Source: Rugamonas sp. A1-17 | Lineage (GTDB): Bacteria > Pseudomonadota > Gammaproteobacteria > Burkholderiales > Burkholderiaceae_D | Reading direction: 5' to 3' | Assembly (NCBI GenBank): GCA_025548565.1 | Contig: JAJLPB010000017.1 | Span: 62,001-126,000, forward strand | Length of the DNA stretch: 64,000 bases | In this document: positions 12,922 through 22,358 of the stretch, piece after piece | Layout of the letters: each line of letters starts with the position of its first letter | Numbering within the stretch: the first letter of the stretch is position 1 | Translations under genes and position numbers: made by a program | Notes under the pieces: model-generated | The model's input: only the letters and a program-made list of their open reading frames with translations | Told to the model about the DNA's origin: nothing | Databases searched by the model: none

Positions 12922-14013
12922 CTAATTGAGTTGTACCCGCTGGCCGCCGCTGCTGGATGCTTCGATTTTGTCGAGCAGTTCGTGCATCGCCAGCGCATCG
13001 GCGAAGGTGGGCGCCAGCCGGGTGCCATCCCGCACGTCGCGCGCGTAGGCCGCGTACAGGTTGGTCAACTCAAGCTGGCTGCCACCCAGGTCGCTGGGCG
13101 GCAGCCAGTTGTACGCCTCCGGGACCGGCAGCACGCGCATGGGCTGCGCGTCGCCCTGTGCGCCTTCAATGACGTTGAAGGCGTTGCCAAAGCTGGTGTG
13201 GTTGGAGATTTTCAGGTCGCCGGCGGAGCCGGTCAGGTCCAGCTGCCAGCCGAAGTTATTGCGCTTGCCCGCTTCCAGGTGGGCCGTCAGCACCGCGCCG
13301 TTGGCGAAGCTGCCGCTCACCACCACCTGGTCCGCCAGCGTGTGCGGCAGCACCGTGCCCGATTCGATCAGCGTCACTTCCTTGAACTGGTTGACCGTCA
13401 GCGCGTGGATGCTGTCCGGGTGGCCCACCATGGCGAAGACGGCGTCGAAGAAGTGGCCGCCGTAGATCGACAGCAGGCTGGAAAAATTCTCCGCCGGGAC
13501 GGTGAAGTACAGCGATTGCAGGCGTCGCTGCTGGAAGTATTCGACGCTGACGTGCAGCCGCACCGAACGCAGTTCGCCGATGTAGCCATCGCGCAGCAGG
13601 TCGCGTACGTAGCGGTAGTCCGGGCCGAGGCGGCGCTGCAGGCCGACGATGTGGCGCACGCCGGCGCGGTCGGCCAGCTCCATCAGTTCCCGCGACACGG
13701 CCTTGCTCGGGGTGAGCGGCCATTCGCTGTAGACGTCCTTGCCGGCGGCGATGGCGGCGCGTATCGCCTGCTCGTGGCTGGGCGCGGGATTGAGCACCAG
13801 CACCAGGTCGACTTCGGGATGGGCGACCAGCGCCTCCAGCGAGTTCAATGCGTGCCTGATGCCGTGCAGCGCGGCGACCTGGTCGGCCTTTTCCTGGCTG
13901 CGGCTGAAGATCGCGGCGATCTCGTATTGCGGCAGCACTTTCAGGGAGGGGATGTGGCCATATTCAGCCCAGGTGCCTGCGCCGACGATGCCTACGCGGA
14001 TTTTACCGTTCAT
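12922..14013 (-). CDS. Gfo/Idh/MocA family NAD(P)-dependent oxidoreductase
   Basis: 363 residues. The N-terminal Rossmann motif is VGIVGAGTWAEYGH, and the conserved EKP position of the family appears as SEWPLTP. The C-terminal substrate domain has the GGHFFD segment. I chose ATG at 14013 because GAAGGAG lies 6 bases upstream; a longer frame exists to 14196 but its extension has no family features. Members oxidise or reduce sugars, inositols or related compounds; the substrate cannot be read from the sequence. The LysR gene upstream on the same strand may regulate it. Confidence 0.9.
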   Translation of the reverse strand: MNGKIRVGIVGAGTWAEYGHIPSLKVLPQYEIAAIFSRSQEKADQVAALHGIRHALNSLEALVAHPEVDLVLVLNPAPSHEQAIRAAIAAGKDVYSEWPLTPSKAVSRELMELADRAGVRHIVGLQRRLGPDYRYVRDLLRDGYIGELRSVRLHVSVEYFQQRRLQSLYFTVPAENFSSLLSIYGGHFFDAVFAMVGHPDSIHALTVNQFKEVTLIESGTVLPHTLADQVVVSGSFANGAVLTAHLEAGKRNNFGWQLDLTGSAGDLKISNHTSFGNAFNVIEGAQGDAQPMRVLPVPEAYNWLPPSDLGGSQLELTNLYAAYARDVRDGTRLAPTFADALAMHELLDKIEASSSGGQRVQLN

Positions 14014-14120
14014 ACTGGCTCCTTCAAAATGTGTGGAGAGCCAGTTTGACGGCATCGGTTTCCAAGATAAATGGGCTGGAGTTCCGATGATATCGGACAG
14101 ATTGCTCCGATATGCCGGAG

Positions 14121-15005
14121 CTAGATGCGCAGGTTCTGCACCACGTAGTCGATGAACACCCGCAGTTTGGGCGAGGCATAGCGGCTGGCTGGCCACAGCA
14201 GCGAGAACGTCACGGTCTGCTCAATGTGATCGGCCAGGATGACTTGCAGGCGGCCGTCCTTCAGTTCATCCTCGACGATGAAGGTGGGCAGGAAGGCGAT
14301 GCCTTCGCCTTGAAGCAGCGCGTAGGTGATCGCTTCGAGGGTGCTGCATGTCATGCGCTCGTTCAGTTGCGGCTCCGGCTCGTCCGCCGCCAGCTTGAAG
14401 GGCCAACGTTCGATGCGGCCTGTGGCGGCGAACTTGTGCAGCAGGCAGTGGTGGCGCGCCAGTTCGCGCGGATGTGCCGGCGTTCCGTGCCGCGCCAGGT
14501 AGGCCGGCGAGGCCACCACCACTTGCGGACAGGCGCCGATGCGGCGCGAGGCCAGGCGCGAATCGTGATGGGTGCCGGTGCGGATCACGGCATCGAAGCC
14601 TTCCTCGATGATGTCGACCATGCGTTCGGACAGGTCGATTTCCAGGACGACGTCGGGATAGCGGCGCATGAAGCCCGTCAGCGTCGGCATCACCAGGCCG
14701 GTGAGCTGCGGGGCGCTGACGCGCAGGCGGCCGCCGGGTTTTCCGGACAGCTCCGACAGTTCCGCTTCCGCCGCCTTCACCTCGCTGAGGATGCGCCGGC
14801 AGCGCTCCAGGAACAGCGCACCTTCGGCGGTGAGCGTGATGCTGCGGGTGCTGCGGTGGAACAAGCGCACCGCCAGCCGCTCTTCCATGCGGGCGATGCC
14901 CTTGCCGACGGCGGACGAGGACACCCCGAGCTGCGCGCCGGCCTTGGTGAAGCTGCGCGTCTCGGCGACGGTGACGAACATCGATATGCCGTTCAGGCTG
15001 TCCAT
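14121..15005 (-). CDS. LysR family transcriptional regulator
   Basis: 294 residues. The N-terminal winged helix has the typical FVTVAETRSFTKAGAQLGVSS segment and RLFHRSTRSITLT, followed by a periplasmic-binding-type effector domain from about residue 90. It is of the CrgA-like subgroup that often sits beside oxidoreductases. The upstream ribosome site is weak, so the start (ATG 15005) is the best but not certain choice. It lies 107 bp upstream of the Gfo/Idh/MocA gene and 68 bp downstream of the quinone-oxidoreductase-like gene, all on the minus strand. Confidence 0.9.
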   Translation of the reverse strand: MDSLNGISMFVTVAETRSFTKAGAQLGVSSSAVGKGIARMEERLAVRLFHRSTRSITLTAEGALFLERCRRILSEVKAAEAELSELSGKPGGRLRVSAPQLTGLVMPTLTGFMRRYPDVVLEIDLSERMVDIIEEGFDAVIRTGTHHDSRLASRRIGACPQVVVASPAYLARHGTPAHPRELARHHCLLHKFAATGRIERWPFKLAADEPEPQLNERMTCSTLEAITYALLQGEGIAFLPTFIVEDELKDGRLQVILADHIEQTVTFSLLWPASRYASPKLRVFIDYVVQNLRI

Positions 15006-15073
15006 ATGGTTGCATTCAAGTGAGGATATATTGCGGAAGTATCTGTCCTATATCTTCGGGATTGCAAGCCATT

Positions 15074-16078
15074 TTATTCGTCTGCGACCTGCACCACAAC
15101 CTTGCCGCTCGCAGTGCCGTCGAGCAGCGCGGCGTGGGCGGCGCTGACGCTGGCCGCGTCCAGCGTGTAGACGCCGGCGTCCAGCGCCACTTTCAATTTT
15201 CCTTCGGCGACCAGCGCGGCGGCTTCCTTCATGATCGCGCCGTGATGCGCGCGGCCTTTGCCGGACAGCAGCGGCAGCAGCGTGAACACGCCCGAGTAGG
15301 TCGCGGCGCGGAACGACAGCGGCGCCAGCGCGTGCGTGCCCCAGCCCAGGCAGCTCACCACATGGCCGCCGTACTGGCGCGCGGCGCGGAACGAGGCGTC
15401 CAGCGTGGCGCCGCCGACGGTGTCGTAGACGATGTCGAAGCCTTCGCCGCCGGTGTGCTGCTGGACGTATTGTTCGACGCTGGTGGTTTGATAGTCGATG
15501 AAGGTCGCGCCCATGTTCTCGATGGCCGCGCGCTGGCCGGCGCTGCCGGTTGCGTAGACCCGCGCGCCGCGCGCCACAGCCAGCTGCACCGCCATGTGGC
15601 CGACACCACCGGCGCCGCCGTGCACCAGCACTTTCATGCCCTCGCCGATGCGGGCACGGTCGACCAGGCCTTCCCAGGCGGTGATGAAGATCAGCGGCAA
15701 GGCGGCCGCTTCGCGCATCGCCAGCCGCGGCGGCATGTGCGCCAGCAGCCGGGCATCCACCGCCGCGTACTGCGCCAGCGAGCCTTGTACATCGCCTATG
15801 CCGCCCGTCATGCCGAAGACGCGGTCTCCAACCGAAAAGCCCTGCACGTCGTCGCCGACGCTGTCGACGATGCCGGCGATGTCGATGCCCAGCACGGCGG
15901 GCAGCCGGACCTGGGCATGATCGGCCTTGCCGGCGGCGATCTTGGTGTCGAGCGGGTTGACGCCGCTGGCGATCACGCGCACCAGCACCTGGCCGGCGGC
16001 GGCGACCGGGCGGGCGATCTGTTGGTCCAACAGCGGTGCGCCAAAGGTGTTCAGTACGACGGCTTGCATGGTGTTCAT
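15074..16078 (-). CDS. Zinc-type alcohol dehydrogenase-like protein (quinone oxidoreductase family)
   Basis: 334 residues of the medium-chain dehydrogenase family. It has the GroES-like N-terminal domain (LPAVLGIDIAGIVDSVG), and the NADPH-binding motif VHGGAGGVGHMAVQLA confirms the quinone-oxidoreductase type. The zinc-binding cysteines are lacking, so it is probably a zinc-independent enone or quinone reductase. Start at ATG 16078 is supported by GAGGAG 7-8 bases upstream; the longer frame to 16156 is not. It is divergent from the LysR gene at 16216, which is its probable regulator. Confidence 0.9.
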   Translation of the reverse strand: MNTMQAVVLNTFGAPLLDQQIARPVAAAGQVLVRVIASGVNPLDTKIAAGKADHAQVRLPAVLGIDIAGIVDSVGDDVQGFSVGDRVFGMTGGIGDVQGSLAQYAAVDARLLAHMPPRLAMREAAALPLIFITAWEGLVDRARIGEGMKVLVHGGAGGVGHMAVQLAVARGARVYATGSAGQRAAIENMGATFIDYQTTSVEQYVQQHTGGEGFDIVYDTVGGATLDASFRAARQYGGHVVSCLGWGTHALAPLSFRAATYSGVFTLLPLLSGKGRAHHGAIMKEAAALVAEGKLKVALDAGVYTLDAASVSAAHAALLDGTASGKVVVQVADE

Positions 16079-16215
16079 GGTGTGGCTCCTCGGTGGTGGG
16101 TTGATGGAGCCATTCTGCGGCCGGACGGCGGCTGGAAAAAGTGGGCTGCGCCGCATTCAGTATCCCGGAATCGTGGATAATCGGGCTGGAATCGACCGCT
16201 GAACAAGGAGAGAAC

Positions 16216-17133
16216 GTGGATCGTCTGGATGCCCTCAAGGTTTTTTGCGCCGTCGTCGATGCGGGTGGCTTCAGCCGCGCGGCCGCCAGGCTGGGTATTT
16301 CGACATCCTCCGTGACCCACCAGATCGGGGTGCTGGAGGCGCATTTTGGCGTGAAGCTGCTGAACCGCACCACGCGCAGCATGTCGCTGACCGACGAGGG
16401 CCGCCGCTGCGTGGAGCAGGCGCGCCGGCTGCTGGAGGAGATGGATGAACTGGAGGGCAGCTTGAGCGACGCCCGCCAGGCGCCGCGCGGCAGCCTGCGG
16501 GTCGACATGCCGGGCATCCTGGCGCGCCAGTTCGTGGCGCCGGCGCTGCCGCGCTTCCTGGCCGCGTACCCCGAGTTGAGCGTGCGGCTGACGGCCAGCG
16601 ACCGCCTGATCGACATGGTGGACGAGGGCGTGGACGTGATGCTGCGTATCGGCGAGCTGCCCGATTCCGCGCTGGTGGCGCGCAGTGTGTTCAAGAACCG
16701 CTATATCTGCTGCGCCTCGCCGGAGTTCATCGAACGCCATGGGCGGCCGGAGCATCCCGACGACTTGAACGACTTCCCTTGCCTGAACTTCCTCTACCCA
16801 AAGGCGCGCCAGGTGCGTCCGTGGATCTTCCAGCAGGACGGCAGGCCCTTCACCAGCACGCCGCGCGGCGCGGTGGCGATGGACCATGTGGAATCGCTGA
16901 TCGAAATGGCGGTGGCCGGCGCCGGCGTGGTGCAGCATTTGTCGGTGTCGCTGATCGAGCCGCTGCGCAGCGGGGCGCTGTTGCCGCTGCTGCTACCGTG
17001 GCAGGCACCGGGGCCGGATGTGTCGGTGCTGTATCCGCAGCGGCAGCAGCGCGCCGCCCGCGTGAAGGTGTTCGTGGACTTCGTCGAAGCCTTGTTCAGG
17101 GACGCCGCGGCTTGCGGCCCGCCAGCGGATTGA
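16216..17133 (+). CDS. LysR family transcriptional regulator
   Basis: 305 residues. HTH segment FCAVVDAGGFSRAAARLGIS, then LLNRTTRSMSLT, then a LysR effector-binding domain. I chose GTG 16216 because AAGGAG ends 5 bases before it and the protein then begins in the normal way (VDRLDALKVF); an ATG at 16141 would add 25 unconserved residues. It is divergent from the quinone-oxidoreductase-like gene (137 bp between), the classic layout of a LysR regulator and its target. Its last 38 bp overlap the end of the convergent fur gene. Confidence 0.9.
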   Translation: MDRLDALKVFCAVVDAGGFSRAAARLGISTSSVTHQIGVLEAHFGVKLLNRTTRSMSLTDEGRRCVEQARRLLEEMDELEGSLSDARQAPRGSLRVDMPGILARQFVAPALPRFLAAYPELSVRLTASDRLIDMVDEGVDVMLRIGELPDSALVARSVFKNRYICCASPEFIERHGRPEHPDDLNDFPCLNFLYPKARQVRPWIFQQDGRPFTSTPRGAVAMDHVESLIEMAVAGAGVVQHLSVSLIEPLRSGALLPLLLPWQAPGPDVSVLYPQRQQRAARVKVFVDFVEALFRDAAACGPPAD

Positions 17134-17548
17134 TGGTGGCGGCGCATTCGCCGCAGAAGCCGTACAGCGACAGCGAATGCTCGTGCAGCACGAAGTTGCG
17201 CTCCCTGGCGACGGCCTCCTGGCGCATTTCGATTTCGGCGTCGAGGAACTCCTCCATGCGGCCGCAGTTGGTGCAGATCAGGTGGTCGTGGTGGCTGCCT
17301 TCATTGAGCTCGAACACCGAGGCCACGCCCTCGAAGTGGCGCCGTATCAGGATGCGCGCGTCGGCGAACTGCATCAGCACGCGGTAGACCGTGGCCAGTC
17401 CCATGTCGATCTGCTCTTCATGCAGCAGCCGGTAGACGTCGTCGGCGTTCAGGTGCTTGCTTTTCGATTCCTGAAACAGCTGCAATATGCGCAGGCGGGG
17501 CAGGGTGGCTTTCAGTCCGAGCTTGCGCAGTTCCTGGGGGATATCCAT
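17096..17548 (-). CDS. fur: Ferric uptake regulator Fur
   Basis: 150 residues. The opening LRKLGLKATLPRLRILQLF and the winged helix DMGLATVYRVLMQF are diagnostic of Fur. Metal-site residues are visible in the HHDHLICTNCG segment and near the C-terminus in HEHSLSLYGFCGEC. ATG 17548 has GGAG 6 bases upstream. Fur with Fe(II) represses iron-uptake genes. The promoter carries a good Fur box (17562-17580), so autoregulation is likely. The 3' end overlaps the convergent LysR gene by 38 bp, which is uncommon. Confidence 0.95.
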   Translation of the reverse strand: MDIPQELRKLGLKATLPRLRILQLFQESKSKHLNADDVYRLLHEEQIDMGLATVYRVLMQFADARILIRRHFEGVASVFELNEGSHHDHLICTNCGRMEEFLDAEIEMRQEAVARERNFVLHEHSLSLYGFCGECAATINPLAGRKPRRP

Positions 17549-17561
17549 ATCGCTCCATGAT

Positions 17562-17580
17562 GATAATGATTCTTATTCTC
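17562..17580 (-). promoter_or_regulatory. Fur box upstream of fur
   Basis: GATAATGATTCTTATTCTC agrees with the 19-bp consensus GATAATGATAATCATTATC at 15 positions. It begins 13 bp before the fur start, so it probably overlaps the promoter or transcript start and mediates autoregulation. Confidence 0.75.
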
Positions 17581-17935
17581 ATGGTAGCTGAATTTTATAT
17601 AACCGGCAACGCATATGCAAACGCGCGGCATGGCAGCGTCGACAAGATGGCTGGCTGGACAATATATTTGGTAGCTAAAAGCTATTTCTATTGATACTTA
17701 ATTATCCGATTGTGTGGATTTTCGATAGAATTTTTGGTGTCTTCCTCTAATCCATCGACAGTTGCCGTACGGAAGTATAAAGTACTTACATCCGATCAGT
17801 GCTTCGGAACGGCACCCGATGTGCCTCCATGACCATCCCACCTTGTTGAGAATGACCGCCCTCCGTTGCGGAAGGCGTCCGCGTCTTCGCGCGTCCTGAA
17901 CACGGTTCATTTGGCGAACGATTACAGGAACACGA
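17581..17935. other. Intergenic region between fur and porin-like gene
   Basis: 355 bp, AT-rich to about 17760. I see no convincing gene. It holds AGCTATTTCTATTGATACT at 17680-17698, which resembles a sequence upstream of the beta-helix lipoprotein (25692-25710). It must contain the promoter of the 17936 operon; no strong -35/-10 pair could be assigned. Confidence 0.5.
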
Positions 17936-19180
17936 ATGACCGTTGAATTTTCACCATTGCGCGTATTGACCTTCAGCTTGACGCTGATCGCCTGCGCCGC
18001 CGCGCAGGCCGGCGAGGGCGACGCGCCGCGCTGGACCTTCGGCGGCTACGGCACGCTGGGTCTGGTGCACAGCAACGACAGCCAGTCCGACTTCACCGCC
18101 AATGTCCTCAATCCCGGCAACGCCGGCGCCAGCCACGAATGGAGCGCCACGGTGGACAGCCGCGTGGGCGTGCAGCTGGGCCTTAACCTGGACAGCCGCT
18201 GGTCGGCGGTGCTGCAGGTGCTGTCCGAGCGCACGCTGCAAAGCGGCTATGCGCCGCAGGTCGAGTGGGCCAACGTCAAATACCAGGCCACGCCGGACCT
18301 GAGCCTGAGGCTGGGGCGCATCGCGCTGCCGCTGTTCCTGGCCGGCGACTACCGCAAGGCCGGCTATGCGCTGCCGTGGGTGCGGCCGCCGGTCGAGGTG
18401 TACGGCGCCATCCCGATCAGCAATAGCGACGGTGTCGATGCCAGCTATCGCTGGAGCGCGGCTGGTTTCAACAACGTCACCCAGGTGTTCTTCGGCCACA
18501 CCGACATCGTCGTCGCGCCGCACACGCACGCGGTCGCGCGCGCGATGGCGGGGCTGTCCAACACTACCACCAGCGGCGCCCTGACCGTGCGCGCGAGCGC
18601 GATATGCACCGAGCTGACCGTCGGCCTGGCGCGCGAACTGTTCGACGGCTTGCGGCGGTTCGGGCCGCAGGGCGCGGCGCTGGCGGCGCGCTACGACGTC
18701 GACGCCAAGCGGGCCGACGTGGTGTCGCTGGGCGCAAGCTACGATCCGGGCGCGTGGTTCCTGATGGGCGAGGTGGGGCGCATGAACGCGCGCTCCTACC
18801 TGGGCGACAAGACCGCCGCCTACCTCAGCGCCGGCTACCGCTTCGGCGACCTGACGCCATACCTGAGCTATGCCATGTCGCGCGCCAACACGCCGACGCG
18901 CGTCGCGGGCCTGGACCTGCGCGGCCTGCCGCCGCAGTTGGCTGGCGCGGGCTTGCTGCTCAACGCCGGCTTGAACCAGATGCTGGAGACGATCCCGCAG
19001 CAGCGCAGCGTCGCTGCCGGTGTGCGCTGGGACCTGCGCGCCAACTACGCGCTCAAGCTGCAATACGACCGCTACACGCCGCGCGATGGCTCGAACGGCA
19101 CCTTTGTCAATCTGCAGCCGGGCTTCCAGTCCGGCCATCCGATCGGCGTGGTCAGCGCTTCGGTCGATTTTGTGTTCTGA
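17936..19180 (+). CDS. Porin-like outer-membrane beta-barrel protein
   Basis: 414 residues with a signal peptide (hydrophobic core LTFSLTLIACAAAQA, cleavage expected after AQA). Alternating strand patterns run throughout, and the terminal residue is phenylalanine (SASVDFVF), the usual outer-membrane insertion signal. FGGYGTLGLVHSND at the mature start and WANVKYQATPDLSLRLGR are typical of porin-like proteins paired with PstS-like proteins. A GGA ribosome site precedes the ATG. It is followed after 10 bp by a PstS-like gene and then by a c-di-GMP protein, so all three form an operon. A role in uptake or sensing of an anion is inference. Confidence 0.85.
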   Translation: MTVEFSPLRVLTFSLTLIACAAAQAGEGDAPRWTFGGYGTLGLVHSNDSQSDFTANVLNPGNAGASHEWSATVDSRVGVQLGLNLDSRWSAVLQVLSERTLQSGYAPQVEWANVKYQATPDLSLRLGRIALPLFLAGDYRKAGYALPWVRPPVEVYGAIPISNSDGVDASYRWSAAGFNNVTQVFFGHTDIVVAPHTHAVARAMAGLSNTTTSGALTVRASAICTELTVGLARELFDGLRRFGPQGAALAARYDVDAKRADVVSLGASYDPGAWFLMGEVGRMNARSYLGDKTAAYLSAGYRFGDLTPYLSYAMSRANTPTRVAGLDLRGLPPQLAGAGLLLNAGLNQMLETIPQQRSVAAGVRWDLRANYALKLQYDRYTPRDGSNGTFVNLQPGFQSGHPIGVVSASVDFVF

Positions 19181-19190
19181 GGGGGATGGC

Positions 19191-19619
19191 ATGCATATCC
19201 TCCGATTGATTTCGCTGCTGCTCGTGCTGGTGCTTGCTTGCGCCGGCGCCGGCGCGGGGGAGCTGGTGGTGATCGTCTCGGCCAGGAATCCCGTGTCCGT
19301 GCTGCGCTCCGAGCAGGTGGCCGACATCTTCCTGGCACAGACCGGCCGCTTCCCCGGCGGCGACGAAGCCACCGCGCTGGACCTGCCGGTCGGCAGTCCG
19401 CTGCGCGATGAGTTCTATAACAAGGTGGCGGCCAGGTCGCCGGCGCTGATGAAGGCTTACTGGACCAAGATGGTGTTTACCGGCCGTGGCCAGCCGCCGC
19501 GCGAACTGGCTAACAGCATCGCGGTGCGCAAGATGGTGGCCGAGAATCCAGCGATGATCGGCTATATCGACCGCGCGGCGCTGGACGGCAGCGTCAAGGC
19601 CGTGATGGTGACGCGATGA
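19191..19619 (+). CDS. PstS-like phosphate-binding domain protein
   Basis: 142 residues with a signal peptide (LISLLLVLVLACAGAGA). The body has the short PBP-like fold typical of truncated PstS homologues: VVIVSARNPVSVLRSEQVADIFLAQTGRFPGG, then WTKMVFTGRGQPP and MIGYID. Start ATG 19191 follows GAGGGGG. At about half the length of true PstS it is unlikely to serve an ABC importer; no permease genes are nearby. Its stop overlaps the start of the following GGDEF-EAL gene by 4 bp, so it may be a periplasmic partner of that sensor. Confidence 0.87.
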   Translation: MHILRLISLLLVLVLACAGAGAGELVVIVSARNPVSVLRSEQVADIFLAQTGRFPGGDEATALDLPVGSPLRDEFYNKVAARSPALMKAYWTKMVFTGRGQPPRELANSIAVRKMVAENPAMIGYIDRAALDGSVKAVMVTR

Positions 19620-22276
19620 CGGCGCGCGCCCGCGGCGAGACTCTGCGCCACCGCTGGCTGCGGCGTGGCCTCGACACGCACTTTTCGCTGCCGCTGTTTG
19701 CCTTCCTGCTGCTGGTGGCGATCTGGGTGGTGACCTATCACGAGGTCGACGCCGAGCGGGTGCATGCGCGCGAGGCCGCCGCCGATACGCTGCGTGAGTT
19801 GATGGGCACTTACGAGGCGCAGGTGGCGCGCAGCCTGGATGGCATCGACCAGACGCTGCGCGTGCTCAAATATGCGGTCGAACGCAAGGGCGCATTGGGC
19901 GCGCTGCCGGAGCTGGGGCGCGAGGGCCTGCTGCCGCCGGGCGTGGTGTTCGCGGTCAGCATCGTCGACCGCAACGGCATCACCGTCGCCAGCAATCCCA
20001 GGGCGTTGTCGATTTCAGTGGCCGACCAGGGCTACTTCAAGTTCCACCAGGAGCGCGACAGCGGCGCCACCTTCGTCAGCCAGGTCACGCGCGACGCCGC
20101 CAACACCGAATGGCATTTGCACTTCACGCGCCGGCTGGACGACGACGCGGGCAACTTCGCCGGCATCGTCATCGTCGAAACCGATCCTGCCTATTTCACC
20201 AGCAGCTACGAGCGCAGCCGCCTTGGCGAACAGGGCATGCTGGGCCTCGTCGGCGGCGACGGCGTGGTGCGTTCGCTGCGCGTCGGCGACAAGCTCTCCT
20301 TCGGCCAGCGCATGGAACGGCCGTCCGGGCAGGTCGCCATGGTGGAGGGCGTGCGGCGCTTCTTCGGCATGCGCGAGGTGCACGGTGTTGCGCTGAACGT
20401 GGTGGTCGGGCTGGCGGAGAAGGAGCAGATGGCGGGCTTCGAACGCCAGCGCCGCGAGAAGATCGGCGAGGCGTCGGTGGTCAGCGCGGCACTGGTGGCG
20501 GGGACCGCCTTGCTGTGGCTATGGTCGTGGCAGGGCGCGCGCCACCGCGCCCGCATGCGGCGCGCGCAGGAGACCTATGCGGCGGCGTCGTTGGCCAGCC
20601 TGGACGCCTTCTTCGTGCTGCGCGAAGTGCGCGGCGCCGGCGGCGCGATTGTCGACTTCCGCTTTGTCGACGCCAACTCGCGGGCCGAGAAGATGACGGG
20701 CCTCAGCAAGGAGCAACTGCGCCTGACGACCTTGTGCGGCCTGATGCCGCAGGCGCGCGGCAACGGCATGTTCGAGCACCTGGTGCATGTGACCAGGGTC
20801 GGCGGCGTGCATGAGCAGGAATGGGAGAGCGATGTCCCGCAACTGCGGGCGCGCTGGCTGCACCAGCAGGTGGTGCCGGTGGAGGGCGGGCTGGTGGCGA
20901 TCGTGCGCGACATCAGCGAACGCAAACTGGCCGAGAGCCGCATGCAGCATCTGGCGCATCACGATACCTTGACCGGGCTGCCGAACCGAGGGCTGATCGC
21001 CGACCGGCTCGAGCTGACCATCGCCCAGGCCAGCCGCGGCGGCGGCTCGGTGCTGGTGGCCTTCATCGATCTCGATGGCTTCAAGTTGGTCAATGACGGG
21101 CTGGGACACAACGCCGGCGACGAGCTGCTGAAGGTGGTGGCCGCGCGCATGAGCGCCTGCCTGCGCGCCGGCGACACCGTGGGCCGCTTCGGCGGCGACG
21201 AATTCGTGCTGCTGTTGAACGAGCCGCGCAACGGCGAGGACGCCGCCCCGGTGCTGGAGCGCGTGCGCGAGGCGGTGCTCGAATCGATCGACGTGGGCGG
21301 GCAGGAGGTGCAGGTCAGCTGCAGCATCGGCGTGGCGGTCTATCCCAACGACGGCGCCGACGCCGGGACGCTGCTGATGCATGCCGATGCCGCCATGTAC
21401 CGCGCCAAGGACATGGGCAAGAACAACTGCCAGTTCTACACCCGCGAGATGAACGCCAGCATCGAGGAGAAGCTGGTGCTGCTGGAAGGCTTGCGCGGCG
21501 CGCTGGACGACGGCCAGTTCCGGCTGGTATACCAGCCCAAGGTGGACCTGCGCACCGGCCGTATTTTCGGCGTGGAGGCGCTGGTACGATGGGAGCATCC
21601 GGAGCATGGCTGCGTCGGGCCGGACCGCTTCATTCCGCTGGCCGAGGAAAGCGGCATGATCGTCGCGCTGGGCGAGTGGGTGTTGCGCACCGCCTGTCGC
21701 CAGAACCGCGCCTGGCAGGAGGCCGGCCTGGCGCCGCTGCGGATGGCGGTCAACGTCTCGCCGCGCCAGTTCGAGGAGCAGGGCCTGGTGCCGCGCGTGG
21801 CGCTGGCGCTGGCCGACAGCGGCCTGGCGCCGGAATGGCTGGAGCTGGAGGTGACCGAGGGCGTCATCATGCGCGATTTGCATCAGGCCGTGGCCAAGAT
21901 GGGCGAGTTGCGGGCCATGGGGGTGTCGCTGTCGATCGACGATTTCGGCACCGGCTATTCGAGCCTGTCGGCGCTGAAGTCGTTCCCGATCAGCACCTTG
22001 AAGATCGATAAGTCCTTCGTGCGCGACCTGGGCATCAGCGAAGGCGACCAGGCGGTGGCCAGTTCCATCATCGACCTGGCGCACCGGCTGCACCTGCGCG
22101 TGATCGCCGAGGGCGTGGAGACCGAGCAGCAGTGCGCCTTCCTGCGCCAGAACGGCTGCGACGAGATGCAGGGTTATCTGTTCAGCCGTCCGCTGCCGCC
22201 CGAACAGCTGCGGCTGTTGCTGGTGGAGCAGGCCGCGCCGATCGTTTCTGTGCCGCAGCCTTGCCTGCTGGCTTAG
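19616..22276 (+). CDS. Cache-PAS-GGDEF-EAL c-di-GMP signalling protein
   Basis: 886 residues. TM helix about 24-41, a periplasmic Cache-type sensor (about 45-280) and TM helix about 286-305 are followed by a PAS-like segment (about 315-435). The GGDEF domain has an intact GGDEF motif near residue 526 and an RAGD inhibitory site five residues before it. The EAL domain has EALVRW near 653, DDFGTGYSSLS and EGVET. Both active sites look intact, so it may make and degrade c-di-GMP. It is coupled (ATGA overlap) to the PstS-like gene and lies just ahead of polysaccharide export genes, whose products are frequent c-di-GMP targets. Confidence 0.95.
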   Translation: MTARARGETLRHRWLRRGLDTHFSLPLFAFLLLVAIWVVTYHEVDAERVHAREAAADTLRELMGTYEAQVARSLDGIDQTLRVLKYAVERKGALGALPELGREGLLPPGVVFAVSIVDRNGITVASNPRALSISVADQGYFKFHQERDSGATFVSQVTRDAANTEWHLHFTRRLDDDAGNFAGIVIVETDPAYFTSSYERSRLGEQGMLGLVGGDGVVRSLRVGDKLSFGQRMERPSGQVAMVEGVRRFFGMREVHGVALNVVVGLAEKEQMAGFERQRREKIGEASVVSAALVAGTALLWLWSWQGARHRARMRRAQETYAAASLASLDAFFVLREVRGAGGAIVDFRFVDANSRAEKMTGLSKEQLRLTTLCGLMPQARGNGMFEHLVHVTRVGGVHEQEWESDVPQLRARWLHQQVVPVEGGLVAIVRDISERKLAESRMQHLAHHDTLTGLPNRGLIADRLELTIAQASRGGGSVLVAFIDLDGFKLVNDGLGHNAGDELLKVVAARMSACLRAGDTVGRFGGDEFVLLLNEPRNGEDAAPVLERVREAVLESIDVGGQEVQVSCSIGVAVYPNDGADAGTLLMHADAAMYRAKDMGKNNCQFYTREMNASIEEKLVLLEGLRGALDDGQFRLVYQPKVDLRTGRIFGVEALVRWEHPEHGCVGPDRFIPLAEESGMIVALGEWVLRTACRQNRAWQEAGLAPLRMAVNVSPRQFEEQGLVPRVALALADSGLAPEWLELEVTEGVIMRDLHQAVAKMGELRAMGVSLSIDDFGTGYSSLSALKSFPISTLKIDKSFVRDLGISEGDQAVASSIIDLAHRLHLRVIAEGVETEQQCAFLRQNGCDEMQGYLFSRPLPPEQLRLLLVEQAAPIVSVPQPCLLA

Positions 22277-22358
22277 GCGCACGTTTGATGTGAAACAAGG
22301 CCGGTGCGCGGCCGGGCATCTACTCTGGACATTCGTTCCCGAGCCGGCGGTGGCCTTC

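Noticed and set aside
17698-17910. 70-codon minus-strand frame in the fur-porin intergenic region
   Set aside because: No ribosome site, no recognisable sequence; the region must hold the promoter of the porin operon.
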